Positions 1 through 7,392 of a stretch of 13,453 bases of DNA are shown one piece after another. Each line of letters opens with the position of its first letter. Within the stretch, counting starts at the first letter, position 1. The position numbers were made by a program, and so were the translations under genes. The stretch lies in assembly GCA_900543815.1 (NCBI GenBank), contig UQST01000057.1:1-13453 (forward strand), given 5' to 3'. The DNA is from an uncultured Prevotellaceae bacterium (lineage in GTDB: Bacteria; Bacteroidota; Bacteroidia; Bacteroidales; Bacteroidaceae). Below the pieces are notes generated by a model. It made no database searches and was not told where the DNA came from. It saw only the letters and a list, made by a program, of their open reading frames with translations.

Positions 1-67
1 CACTTTAACTAAAACCCTTGTAACTCAATTCTATCACTATATCTTTCCGCATTTCACTTTTTTGTAG

Positions 68-75
68 TAACTTTG
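68..75 (+). promoter_or_regulatory. Bacteroidota promoter for the GH-A hydrolase gene
   Basis: TAACTTTG matches the Bacteroidota -7 consensus TAnnTTTG and continues as TTTGCA. A TTTC at 44-47 lies 20 bp upstream and could serve as the -33 element. Transcription would begin near 80-82, leaving a leader of only about 8 nt to the ATG at 89 or 20 nt to the in-frame ATG at 101. Confidence 0.7.
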
Positions 76-88
76 CATTGCCAAACTG

Positions 89-2092
89 ATGTTCCAAATC
101 ATGCAAACCAAGACTGATTACCAGGGTGCGGGACGCGCCCGAAGGAGAATGGCTATTGTAGCGGCCCTTTCGCTCCTGTTCCCCATTCTGTCTCCGCTTG
201 CTGCCCGAGGCATGTGTAGCCCGATGATGCCAGAGAGGCAGCCCGAAGCCGGGGCGGTTGCATGGGACAGCCCGCAGCATGTGACCCCGCTCTTCCCCTG
301 CTCGCCCAGGCTCGAGCAGCCCTATGGGGTGTGTACCCACATCACGCGTACCTACATGGATTATCCCCTGCGCGACCGCGAGTTGCAGGTTACCAGTGCG
401 GTGGGAATGAACTGGGTGCGCTCCGACCTTGATTTCGGAACCGTCTTTGGCAGTCCCACCGAATTCGAGCCCAAGATTTTCGATGACGTCATGGCCTCCT
501 GCAGCAAGTATGACCAGAAGCTGCTCGGCATCCTCACCTGGCTGGGCAAGATGCCTTGGCAGGATCCCGACTACGCGAAATACGTGGAGACGCTGGCCCG
601 CAGATACGACGGCAAGATGACCCACTGGGAGGTGATGAATGAGGTTAACTTGATGCATGAATCGGATTCTATGCCAGCTTGTTATGCCCGCGCACTTCGT
701 GTAGCAAGTAAAGCCCTGCACAGGGTGAATCCGCAGAACAAGGTACTGCTCACCGGTCTGGCCGACGTGAAGGACGACTTCCTGGAGGACCTGTGCAAGC
801 TGGGTGCCATGAAGGATGTGGATGTGATGAATTTCCATTCCTATTTCCGTCCCGAAGAAATCATGCTGGCCTACTCCAAGATACGCAGTCTGATGGACCG
901 CTATGGCTGGCGCACGCCCGTGTGGCTCACCGAGTGCGGCATGCACACAAGCCCCGAGCAGCAGCCTTCTGACGGCTTCTATCTCGACTTCCTGCCCGCT
1001 GCCATACGCAGGGTGGGCTTGCAGGCCGACAAGATATGTGTGGGCTATCTGGCCGACCGACGCACGGGATATGTGACCGTGAGCGACGAGCAGGTGCAGC
1101 ACTATCTGGCTCCCGTGGCGGGGCGCACCACACCCGTGGCGCTCGACCAGCTGGCTACGCTCAGGGTGAAGGACGTGCCCGTGCTGCTGGCCACCACAGG
1201 CGAGTATTTCCCCACCGACTATTTCCCCCAGCTGGTGGGCTACGTGAAGCGCGGCGGCACCATCGTGCTCTCGGGCGGCATGCCTTTCTATTATGATGCC
1301 TATCTGCCCTCCGATTCGTGGTACAACAGGCGCGAGACGGGCACCTCGCTGCTCAGCCAGCTGCACATGTCGTCGGTTCAGTGGTGGCGCGACGAGAAGT
1401 CGGGCGAGAGCCTCACCGAGTTGCCGCCCCTGATGGTCAAGGCACCCGATGCCGACTTCGCCTACCAGTGGGAAATATCGAGCCGCTGCCCCGGGCGCTA
1501 TCTCACCGACGGCCATCTGGCCCCGGGCGACACGCTCATTGCCCTCATCAAGGCGGGCACCGAGCATATCCAGGCTCCCGTTGCGGGCGTGTATCGCCTC
1601 AATTCAGACCTGAAGGGCAACATCATATTCCAGACACGCATGTATGCCGACCCCGTGCCCAGCAAGGAGGTGGAGCAGGCGCGCCGCGTGGCCAGGATGT
1701 ACCTGATAGCGTTTGCCCACGGAGTGGAGCGCGTGTTCTGGTACAACCTGAGAGCCAAGGAGGCCGACCCCTATGAGCCGGAGGACTGCTTCGGACTCAT
1801 CCATGCCGACTTCTCGGAGAAGCCCGCCATGCAGGCCTACCGCACCATGGTGCAGATGATGCCCTCGGGCAGCACGCGCCCGCAGCTGGTGGTTCAGGGT
1901 AACGTGTTCGTGGCCAGTTGGACCCGTCCCGACGGCAAGCAGGTGACGGGCATGTGGTCGCCCTATGTGCCGGTCATGTGGAAGACGGGCAGCCTGCGCG
2001 GAGCACAGATGACAGATTATATGGGCAACGAAACGGGCAGGGCAGGACGTAAGGTGCGCCTGACCGACTCGGTGGTGTTCTTTGTGAAATGA
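89..2092 (+). CDS. secreted GH-A clan glycoside hydrolase with a domain inserted in the TIM barrel
   Basis: This is a predicted exported glycosidase of 667 residues. Residues 18-41 form a signal peptide (RARRR, then a hydrophobic stretch to LAA). The barrel begins near 80. WEVMNE at 180-185 is the classical GH-A acid/base motif (E185), NFHSY at 248-252 is a typical active-site strand, and WLTEC at 279-283 supplies the probable nucleophile (E282). Normally the barrel would continue directly into its last helix and strand. Here those elements (EQARRVARMYLIAFAHGVERVFWYNLR, about 529-555) appear only after some 235 extra residues, which include a Rossmann/GATase-like core (about 350-405) and a beta-rich part. 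Residues 596-667 look like a C-terminal beta domain. The exact family (GH39-like, GH5-like or other) and the substrate cannot be read from sequence, and no SusC/SusD genes adjoin it. The start at 89 is the first ATG after the promoter; 101 is a credible alternative. An ATG at 149 would remove the charged n-region. Confidence 0.85.
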   Translation: MFQIMQTKTDYQGAGRARRRMAIVAALSLLFPILSPLAARGMCSPMMPERQPEAGAVAWDSPQHVTPLFPCSPRLEQPYGVCTHITRTYMDYPLRDRELQVTSAVGMNWVRSDLDFGTVFGSPTEFEPKIFDDVMASCSKYDQKLLGILTWLGKMPWQDPDYAKYVETLARRYDGKMTHWEVMNEVNLMHESDSMPACYARALRVASKALHRVNPQNKVLLTGLADVKDDFLEDLCKLGAMKDVDVMNFHSYFRPEEIMLAYSKIRSLMDRYGWRTPVWLTECGMHTSPEQQPSDGFYLDFLPAAIRRVGLQADKICVGYLADRRTGYVTVSDEQVQHYLAPVAGRTTPVALDQLATLRVKDVPVLLATTGEYFPTDYFPQLVGYVKRGGTIVLSGGMPFYYDAYLPSDSWYNRRETGTSLLSQLHMSSVQWWRDEKSGESLTELPPLMVKAPDADFAYQWEISSRCPGRYLTDGHLAPGDTLIALIKAGTEHIQAPVAGVYRLNSDLKGNIIFQTRMYADPVPSKEVEQARRVARMYLIAFAHGVERVFWYNLRAKEADPYEPEDCFGLIHADFSEKPAMQAYRTMVQMMPSGSTRPQLVVQGNVFVASWTRPDGKQVTGMWSPYVPVMWKTGSLRGAQMTDYMGNETGRAGRKVRLTDSVVFFVK

Positions 2093-2130
2093 CCCTTTTG
2101 GGGGTGCAGAAAGAGCATTTCCCGGGGTGC

Positions 2131-2240
2131 CGATGATGCCTAAGTAGAGTGTCGATGACGCCCAAATAGAGTGTCGATGACGCTGGAATGGAATGCCGAT
2201 GATTCCATGATGGAATACCGTTGACGCCCTAATGAGGCGG
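2131..2240. repeat. 22-bp tandem array A, five units
   Basis: Five imperfect direct repeats with an exact 22-bp period start at 2131, 2153, 2175, 2197 and 2219. Four begin CGATGA and the fifth CGTTGA. The first two differ at only a few positions, and later units change TAGAGTG to TGGAATG. Two weaker upstream echoes ending GGGGTGC (2101-2107 and 2124-2130) suggest the array once began right after the stop codon of the hydrolase gene. A period of 22 is not a multiple of 3, so this is not coding. Unit 4 contains the dyad ATTCC-atgat-GGAAT. Confidence 0.85.
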
Positions 2241-2279
2241 AAAAGGAAATTTAATAAAGATTAAAATAAGCCGAACGGG

Positions 2280-2309
2280 GGCGGGTGTGTGTCTTTTCGC
2301 GCACCCGCC
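2280..2309 (+). terminator. possible terminator hairpin between the hydrolase and CotH genes
   Basis: GGCGGGTG at 2280-2287 pairs perfectly with CACCCGCC at 2302-2309, and three further inner pairs are possible around a T-rich loop. The trailing sequence is only mildly T-rich, so termination efficiency is uncertain. It lies about 190 bp after the hydrolase stop and just before the next promoter. Confidence 0.5.
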
Positions 2310-2355
2310 TGTCATCTTTATATACTAAAAGGCGGTTCGGAAAGTAAAAAATTAC

Positions 2356-2363
2356 TATTTTTG
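2356..2363 (+). promoter_or_regulatory. Bacteroidota promoter for the CotH-family gene
   Basis: TATTTTTG matches TAnnTTTG and is followed by CA. Transcription would start near 2370. This supports the ATG at 2438, with a leader of about 70 nt, over the earlier in-frame ATG at 2387. Confidence 0.65.
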
Positions 2364-2437
2364 CACTCCAAGAGGGGCGGTGCCACATGCATGCGCCCAG
2401 CCAAGGAAGTGATAACAATAACGACACACACTATTAT

Positions 2438-5413
2438 ATGAAGAAATTTCTGACGTGCAGACAAGTGATTGCCTGCCTGATGGTTCTGCTCGGCCAGACG
2501 GCTTGGGCAGTCTCGTATTCCGACTCCAACGACAACCTTGCCATGCCCTTCAAGGCCACCACGCTGAGCGGTGACGACCTGGCATCGGGTACCCAATGGT
2601 ACAAAATCAGGGTTGAGGGAGGCAAATACTGGGCCGTGGGTGACGGGCAGGTGACCTGTGCCGCATCCTCTGGCAGCTTTTCCGATGCCAACTACTTCTG
2701 TTTCGTGGGCAACAACAAGGAGGGCTTCCACATCTACAACCGCCAGCTGGGCGCCTCCTACGTCATCTGCTGTGCCAGCGCCATCAGCCATGAGCCTCTG
2801 GTGCCCGTGCTCAAGAGCAAGGCTCCTGTGCCATCGACCCTGAAGGTGAGCACGAACGGAGGTGGTTACAACTTCTATTATCCGGGCAATACGAGCGCCT
2901 GCGTCAACGACCTTCGCGGCTACGGCGTGCTCACGCTATGGACCAACGCGGCCGCTTCGGCCAGCAGCGGCTGCCGCATGTATATGGAGGCTGTGGATGC
3001 CGACCTGCTCCAGCCCATGCAGGAGAGCGGAGTGCCCTTCCGCTGCACACGCATCATCGACGGCAAGTTTGCCTCTTACACCAAGTGGTACACCATGGAC
3101 ATCCGCTCGGGCAAGATGCTCCAGGCCACCGCCGATGCCATCCTCTGCTCTCCCTCCGACTCGCTCACACGTGACCGTCTGTGGTGCTTCACAGGCAGCA
3201 AGGCCGAGGGCTTCACCATCTACAACTACGCCTACGGCACACGTTATGCAGCCTGTGCCAAGTCGGCAGATAATGCCACCCGCGTGCTCATGAGCCGGCT
3301 CGGCAGTACCGAGGGCGGTGCCATAGCCTTCGGATTGAGCCAGAACAGCCATGGCGGCATCAATTTCCATTATCCCCAGACGGCCAACAGCTGCTGGAAC
3401 GACTTTGGCAACAACGGTTTCATAGCCTTGTGGAATGACAATAATGCTCCTTCTGACGGCGGTTCGAACATCATCTTCAGCGAAGCCGACCTCTCAAAAT
3501 TGCCTGCCGAGCCAGTTGCCGACAGTAGCGCGTGGGACCCTGTGAGCGGCGATATCGTGTATCTGTGCATGAGTGACGGCAGCGTGAACGTATTCCCCAA
3601 GGAGTACATCCTCACCCAGACGAGCAACAGCAGCCAGGTGAGCATCCTCACCAAGTCGGGACACAAGTACACCTTTGCCCGTGCCGATGTAGATAGTCTC
3701 ACCGAGAAGGCACCTGCCCAACTGCCCCAGATAGTGAGCTTCAAGTTCAACAACAAGTTCAACGACATGCTCATGGTAGATGCCCAGGGCGAGTTTACCG
3801 ACTCGGCCCACATCGCCGTCAACGTGGGAAGCATAGGCAAGCGCCTTGTGGCCAGCATCAAGACCTCCGTCGAAGGAGCCGAAGTGTATGTGGGCGACTC
3901 GCTGCAGGACAGTAAGGTCACCAGCCGGCGCTTTGAGCATCCCGTGACCTATACGGTGGCTCTGCCCGGATGGCGCATGCTCAGGCGCAACAGCGCCACG
4001 GGAGAGTACGGCATGCATCCCTTCGGCAACGACTATCAGGTGACGGTCAATTACCTGTGCGACAATCCTACCACCTCTGTCGGAGTGCCTGTGGTCAACA
4101 TCACCACCGACGATGGCACCATGATCAGCAGCAAGACCAGATACTGGGATGCCAAGATAAGCATCGACGGTGCAGGCTATCTGCCCGACCTGCCCGAGAT
4201 GCCCATGAAGATCAAGGGACGCGGCAACAGTTCGTGGGCAGGAGAGTGGGGCAAGAGCCCCTACCGCATCAAGTTCCCCACCAAGCAGAAGCCCCTGGGC
4301 ATGAAGGCGGGCAAGAACTGGAACCTGATAGCCAATGCCATACAGGGGTCGATGACCACAAACGTCATCGGTTCGCGCGTGGCCGAGATGGTGGGAGCCG
4401 CTGCAGCCAACCATTTCCTGCCTGTGGAACTCTACGTCAACGGCATTTACCGCGGCTCATATACGCTTACCGAGAAGGTGGGCATCAGCAACAACAGCAT
4501 CGACCTGGCAAATGACTCCAACGCCGTACTGCTGGAGCTGGACAGCTACTACGACGAGACCTACAAGTTCAAGACCACCTACTACAACTTGCCCGTCAAC
4601 GTGAAGTACCCCGACTTCGCTTCTGACCCCACCAACCTCACTCTCTCGGTGGTGTCACGTCACTTCAATTCCCTGGTCAATGGCGTACGCCACATGAAGC
4701 CCATAGAGCAGTCAGCCGACCCCGTATATCTGGCACGCTTCCTCATGGTGAACGACCTCATGAACAACCAGGAACTCTATCATCCCAAGAGCACATTCCT
4801 CTACAACGAGAATATCCTGAGCGACAGCTCGCGCTACATCTTCGGTCCTGTGTGGGACTGTGACTGGGCATTCGGCTACCAGAGCAGCAGCTCTTACTTT
4901 ATCCGCGACGCTGAGACGGACTACTTCAGCGGCACCTCGGGGTCTTCCGGTGGCAGGGGATTCCTGAGAGACCTGCGATATAATGGAGGCGAGGAACTCA
5001 ACAAGCAGTATTACCGCGTGTGGACCGACTTCATGCAGAACCATCTGGAGGAACTCATGGAGTATCTCGACGACTATTATGCCGTGGCTGCCAAGTCCTT
5101 CGAGCACGACAACTCGCTCTGGGCAAAGGGCGGAAGCAAGGAATATGCCGAGATTACCGAGCGCAGCAAGGCATGGATTCGCAAGCGTTGCAATTATATC
5201 TACAACTACCTGAGCTATCAGTTGGGCTATGCCGAAAAGGATTATCTCAAGCCTGATGTGCCTGATGCCATCGATATCGTGCGCTCTGACACTCCCGTGG
5301 CCAAACCTTCCACTGGCGTATATGACCTGTGGGGCAGAAGGGTGAGCGACACTCTCGACGGTCTGCCATCGGGCATCTACATCCAGAATGGCCGCAAGGT
5401 GGTGAAGAGGTAA
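2438..5413 (+). CDS. secreted CotH-family (spore-coat-protein-H-like) protein with duplicated N-terminal domain
   Basis: This predicted exported protein of 991 residues has a CotH-fold, atypical-kinase-like domain. From the ATG at 2438, residues 1-24 are a clean signal peptide ending AWA; the ORF can extend to 2387, but that buries the signal. Residues 53-190 and 216-353 are two copies of one domain (shared WY..., EGF-IYN-Y-G--Y, NF-YP, LW), possibly a carbohydrate-binding beta-trefoil-like fold. Residues 370-545 are beta-rich. The CotH region spans about 550-930: RGNSSW (595-600), SPYRIKF (607-613), KNWNLIAN (626-633), YTLTEK (675-680) and VWDCDWAFG (805-813), whose D807 and D809 are likely metal or catalytic acids. 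The tail, GVYDLWGRRV to GRKVVKR (960-991), is the C-terminal module common on Bacteroidales exported proteins and resembles type IX secretion signals. Bacillus CotH phosphorylates coat proteins; the substrate here is unknown. The gene stands alone behind its own promoter. Confidence 0.85.
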   Translation: MKKFLTCRQVIACLMVLLGQTAWAVSYSDSNDNLAMPFKATTLSGDDLASGTQWYKIRVEGGKYWAVGDGQVTCAASSGSFSDANYFCFVGNNKEGFHIYNRQLGASYVICCASAISHEPLVPVLKSKAPVPSTLKVSTNGGGYNFYYPGNTSACVNDLRGYGVLTLWTNAAASASSGCRMYMEAVDADLLQPMQESGVPFRCTRIIDGKFASYTKWYTMDIRSGKMLQATADAILCSPSDSLTRDRLWCFTGSKAEGFTIYNYAYGTRYAACAKSADNATRVLMSRLGSTEGGAIAFGLSQNSHGGINFHYPQTANSCWNDFGNNGFIALWNDNNAPSDGGSNIIFSEADLSKLPAEPVADSSAWDPVSGDIVYLCMSDGSVNVFPKEYILTQTSNSSQVSILTKSGHKYTFARADVDSLTEKAPAQLPQIVSFKFNNKFNDMLMVDAQGEFTDSAHIAVNVGSIGKRLVASIKTSVEGAEVYVGDSLQDSKVTSRRFEHPVTYTVALPGWRMLRRNSATGEYGMHPFGNDYQVTVNYLCDNPTTSVGVPVVNITTDDGTMISSKTRYWDAKISIDGAGYLPDLPEMPMKIKGRGNSSWAGEWGKSPYRIKFPTKQKPLGMKAGKNWNLIANAIQGSMTTNVIGSRVAEMVGAAAANHFLPVELYVNGIYRGSYTLTEKVGISNNSIDLANDSNAVLLELDSYYDETYKFKTTYYNLPVNVKYPDFASDPTNLTLSVVSRHFNSLVNGVRHMKPIEQSADPVYLARFLMVNDLMNNQELYHPKSTFLYNENILSDSSRYIFGPVWDCDWAFGYQSSSSYFIRDAETDYFSGTSGSSGGRGFLRDLRYNGGEELNKQYYRVWTDFMQNHLEELMEYLDDYYAVAAKSFEHDNSLWAKGGSKEYAEITERSKAWIRKRCNYIYNYLSYQLGYAEKDYLKPDVPDAIDIVRSDTPVAKPSTGVYDLWGRRVSDTLDGLPSGIYIQNGRKVVKR

Positions 5414-5444
5414 CTTCATCTGACAGTCTTCCTACGGCCAATCT

Positions 5445-5554
5445 TCTTTCCCTTCCTGGGGAATGAGGAGTCCCTGTAAGAGGGATTGGCAATCTGCCCC
5501 CAAGGGAAACGTTCTTGCCCTCTGATGGAGTCATTCTTGCTTCAAGGGAAAGAC
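5445..5554. repeat. 22-bp periodic array B, about five degenerate units
   Basis: Units starting at 5445, 5467, 5489, 5511 and 5533 align without gaps. All five have T at position 5 and A at position 19, a CCCT-like block at about 6-10, and a G-rich block at 14-18. The clearest direct copies are TTCTTGC at 5512-5518 and 5534-5540, exactly 22 bp apart. CAAGGGAAA occurs at 5501 and 5543. It is more degenerate than array A and is called largely because the period and size match the other arrays. Confidence 0.45.
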
Positions 5555-5576
5555 AAGAAGGAATGGAAATAAGATG

Positions 5577-5618
5577 ACAGGAGGCTTTCGTGCTGTTATG
5601 CACACGGAAGCCTCCTGT
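5577..5618. terminator. bidirectional terminator between convergent genes
   Basis: ACAGGAGGCTT at 5577-5587 pairs with AAGCCTCCTGT at 5608-5618. The stem continues through a T-G wobble into CGTG/CACG (5589-5592 with 5603-5606), giving about 15 pairs around a 10-nt loop. The flanks are T-rich on each strand in the reading direction. It lies between the convergent CotH gene (+) and transporter gene (-) and probably ends both transcripts. Confidence 0.75.
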
Positions 5619-5740
5619 TGCGTTTGTGCCTTTGAGGATGTTCGGTTGCCCGTAAAGGCAATTCTAATGGCTCAAGATATCTGTTAGGCCGCTTGTCGCT
5701 TATGGTGGGGGCTGATGGGGCAGTAGTCTGGCATCCCTCC

Positions 5741-6688
5741 TTATTGGCAGTTCCTCTTCCTCATCTGCGCCAGTTGCCATGAGTTATATACGTTGTGCCA
5801 GATGCTGTAGAAGCCGCCTGCCAGGGCTGTGACAGGCGTGAGGAAGGTGTAGCCCATCCAGATGGCAAATACCGTATTCTTCTGTCCGCATGATTGTGCA
5901 CCGCTTATCGGGTCGCCGTATTTGCGGCCAGCCAGTCGGCCCACGGCAAACTGTATGATGCAGGCCAGCAGCGAGGCCAGGGCTATCCCACCTGCCAGAG
6001 CCAGCGATACGTGGCTCGTGACCAGACTGTGTGTGGTGACTGCCAGAGCCAGAGCCAATGCCACCGCCCACAGGTGGAAGGGCAGATCGCGGAATGAGGC
6101 CAGACGGCCGGTGAGGCCAGGCGAGAGTCTGCGCAGCAGTTCGGCAGCCACAATGGGGCAGAGCAGAAGCGGGAACACCTTGCTCAGAATCATGCTGAAG
6201 GCGTGTGCGAAGCCCATCCCGGCCTGCGGGTGAGCCAGTGGCACCAACAGCGGCACCAGTATAGCCACACCGAGGTTGATGAGCAGAGTGTAGGCTGTGG
6301 TGGTTCCCGCGCGACCGCCCAGCTTGCTCGTCACCACCACGGCGGCTGTTGCGGTGGGGCAGATGAAGCACAGCAGGGCACCCTCGATGACGGGACGGAG
6401 CGGAGTGAGGGGGAAGAGAACCAGCACGAGGCACAGCAGCGCAAACATGCCGGCCTGCAGCAGCAGGTTCCACATCTGCCAGCGGCACAGGCGCATCTGC
6501 GAAGGATTGACCCTGCAGAAGGTGAGGAAGAGCATCAGAAAGATGAGCACAGGCTGCACCACACCTACTCCCTGCAGCAGCCATCGGCGCATGCCGCCTC
6601 CCAGAGGCAGCCACGACAGGATGAAATAAGAGCTGGCACCCGCCATCATGCTTATGGCCAGGGTCCAGCGACGGATAAACTCACGCAT
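5741..6688 (-). CDS. bile acid:sodium symporter (BASS/SBF)-like membrane transporter
   Basis: This is an integral membrane protein of 315 residues from the ATG at 6688. An in-frame ATG at 6721 would add 11 polar residues and leave almost no leader after the promoter. It is hydrophobic throughout, with roughly nine to ten membrane segments, matching the usual size of BASS transporters. Family-like landmarks, counted from the longer start, are ICPTATAAVVVTSKLGG at 120-136 (the first broken-helix region) and GQKNTVFAIWMGY at 279-291 (the second, equivalent to the sodium-site helix). In classical sodium-coupled members the latter reads roughly E-x-G-x-Q-N; here the glutamine position appears to be lysine, so sodium coupling is doubtful. 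The substrate is unknown; BASS proteins carry bile acids, pantoate, pyruvate and other organic anions. It is monocistronic, convergent with the CotH gene and divergent from the next operon. Confidence 0.75.
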   Translation of the reverse strand: MREFIRRWTLAISMMAGASSYFILSWLPLGGGMRRWLLQGVGVVQPVLIFLMLFLTFCRVNPSQMRLCRWQMWNLLLQAGMFALLCLVLVLFPLTPLRPVIEGALLCFICPTATAAVVVTSKLGGRAGTTTAYTLLINLGVAILVPLLVPLAHPQAGMGFAHAFSMILSKVFPLLLCPIVAAELLRRLSPGLTGRLASFRDLPFHLWAVALALALAVTTHSLVTSHVSLALAGGIALASLLACIIQFAVGRLAGRKYGDPISGAQSCGQKNTVFAIWMGYTFLTPVTALAGGFYSIWHNVYNSWQLAQMRKRNCQ

Positions 6689-6737
6689 GGGCGACTCTCT
6701 TGATTGAAAATCCCAGCGCACAGGAGCGTTGGTGGTG

Positions 6738-6745
6738 CAAAATTA
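6738..6745 (-). promoter_or_regulatory. promoter for the BASS-like transporter
   Basis: On the minus strand the sequence reads TAATTTTG followed by CA, a match to TAnnTTTG. Predicted transcription starts near 6731, about 40 nt before the ATG at 6688. That spacing is the main reason for preferring this start over the ATG at 6721. Confidence 0.6.
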
Positions 6746-6810
6746 CATAAATACGCCCATGCGGCCCATCTTTTTTTGCCAGAATGTTCGTTTCGGTGGA
6801 GCTATTATCG

Positions 6811-6818
6811 TAACTTTG
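6811..6818 (+). promoter_or_regulatory. promoter for the unknown/GH25 operon
   Basis: TAACTTTG followed by CA matches the Bacteroidota -7 box. Transcription would begin near 6825, leaving about 25 nt before the ATG at 6850. It is divergent from the transporter promoter about 70 bp away. Confidence 0.7.
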
Positions 6819-6849
6819 CAGATGAATTCGTTTTATTGACACACTAAGC

Positions 6850-7392
6850 ATGAATATTTATCTTAGATACTTTAATAAGGAGACCCTTGTATCCACAGTA
6901 GATGAGGCCATCGATTTCCTTCAGGGCATTACTGATATTGATATGGACGAGTTCCTGATGCAGGACATCAAGGCCTTTGTGGAGAGTAACAACATGTACC
7001 CGAAGCGCTACAAGGTGCGCGGCCACTCTTATTTCATCGTCATCAAGACCACAGCAGCCACTTTGGAAGAGTTCAAGGACAAGGGTGCAGCCGCACGTGA
7101 GGCCACCGAGAATGCCCGTGCCCAGCGCGAGGAGCGCCAGCTCTTCTTTACAGCCAAGAAGGTGGGATGGTATGAGGGAAAGCTCATGTTCAAACGCGTC
7201 ATCTCAATCCCCCAGACACAGAAGTTCCAGTACATGGACACCACATTCGTGGCACGTGTGCATGCCGACTCTGTGCAGGACTGCTACAACGCCATTGTCA
7301 ATCACCTGCGCACCCGTTCTGATGTAGATCCGAGGAGCCAGTTCCCCAGCATCAAGGGCCGCAACTTCGAGTGCCGCTACTTGGGCGAATGA
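6850..7392 (+). CDS. small unknown protein, first gene of the GH25 operon
   Basis: I do not recognise this 180-residue protein with confidence. It has no signal peptide or membrane segment and is probably cytoplasmic. The first half is acidic and helical, the stretch 70-98 is a highly charged helix (EEFKDKG to AQREERQ), and the last third alternates hydrophobic strands (GWYEGKLMFKR at 106-116, TFVARVHAD at 132-140) with a short helix. From memory the C-terminal part vaguely resembles small Bacteroidales DUF4494-type proteins, a weak impression only. Its stop overlaps the next start as ATGA, so the two are probably translationally coupled. High-GC codon use matches the surrounding native genes. 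No function is proposed. Confidence 0.85.
   Translation: MNIYLRYFNKETLVSTVDEAIDFLQGITDIDMDEFLMQDIKAFVESNNMYPKRYKVRGHSYFIVIKTTAATLEEFKDKGAAAREATENARAQREERQLFFTAKKVGWYEGKLMFKRVISIPQTQKFQYMDTTFVARVHADSVQDCYNAIVNHLRTRSDVDPRSQFPSIKGRNFECRYLGE

Noticed and set aside
5..1567. 520-residue open frame on the minus strand
   Set aside because: It is a GC-driven shadow of the glycoside hydrolase gene, with no recognisable motifs, while the plus frame has a signal peptide and GH-A catalytic motifs.
2131..2240. Array A as a CRISPR array
   Set aside because: The 22-bp units are directly contiguous, with no spacers, and no cas genes are near.
3494..5419. Long minus-strand open frames (306 and 235 residues) opposite the CotH gene
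   Set aside because: They mirror the high-GC CotH coding frame and show no domain, promoter or plausible composition.
5784..6614. 276-residue alternative minus-strand frame inside the transporter gene
   Set aside because: It is low-complexity and rich in His, Arg and Gly, whereas the frame 5741-6688 gives coherent membrane segments and BASS-like motifs.
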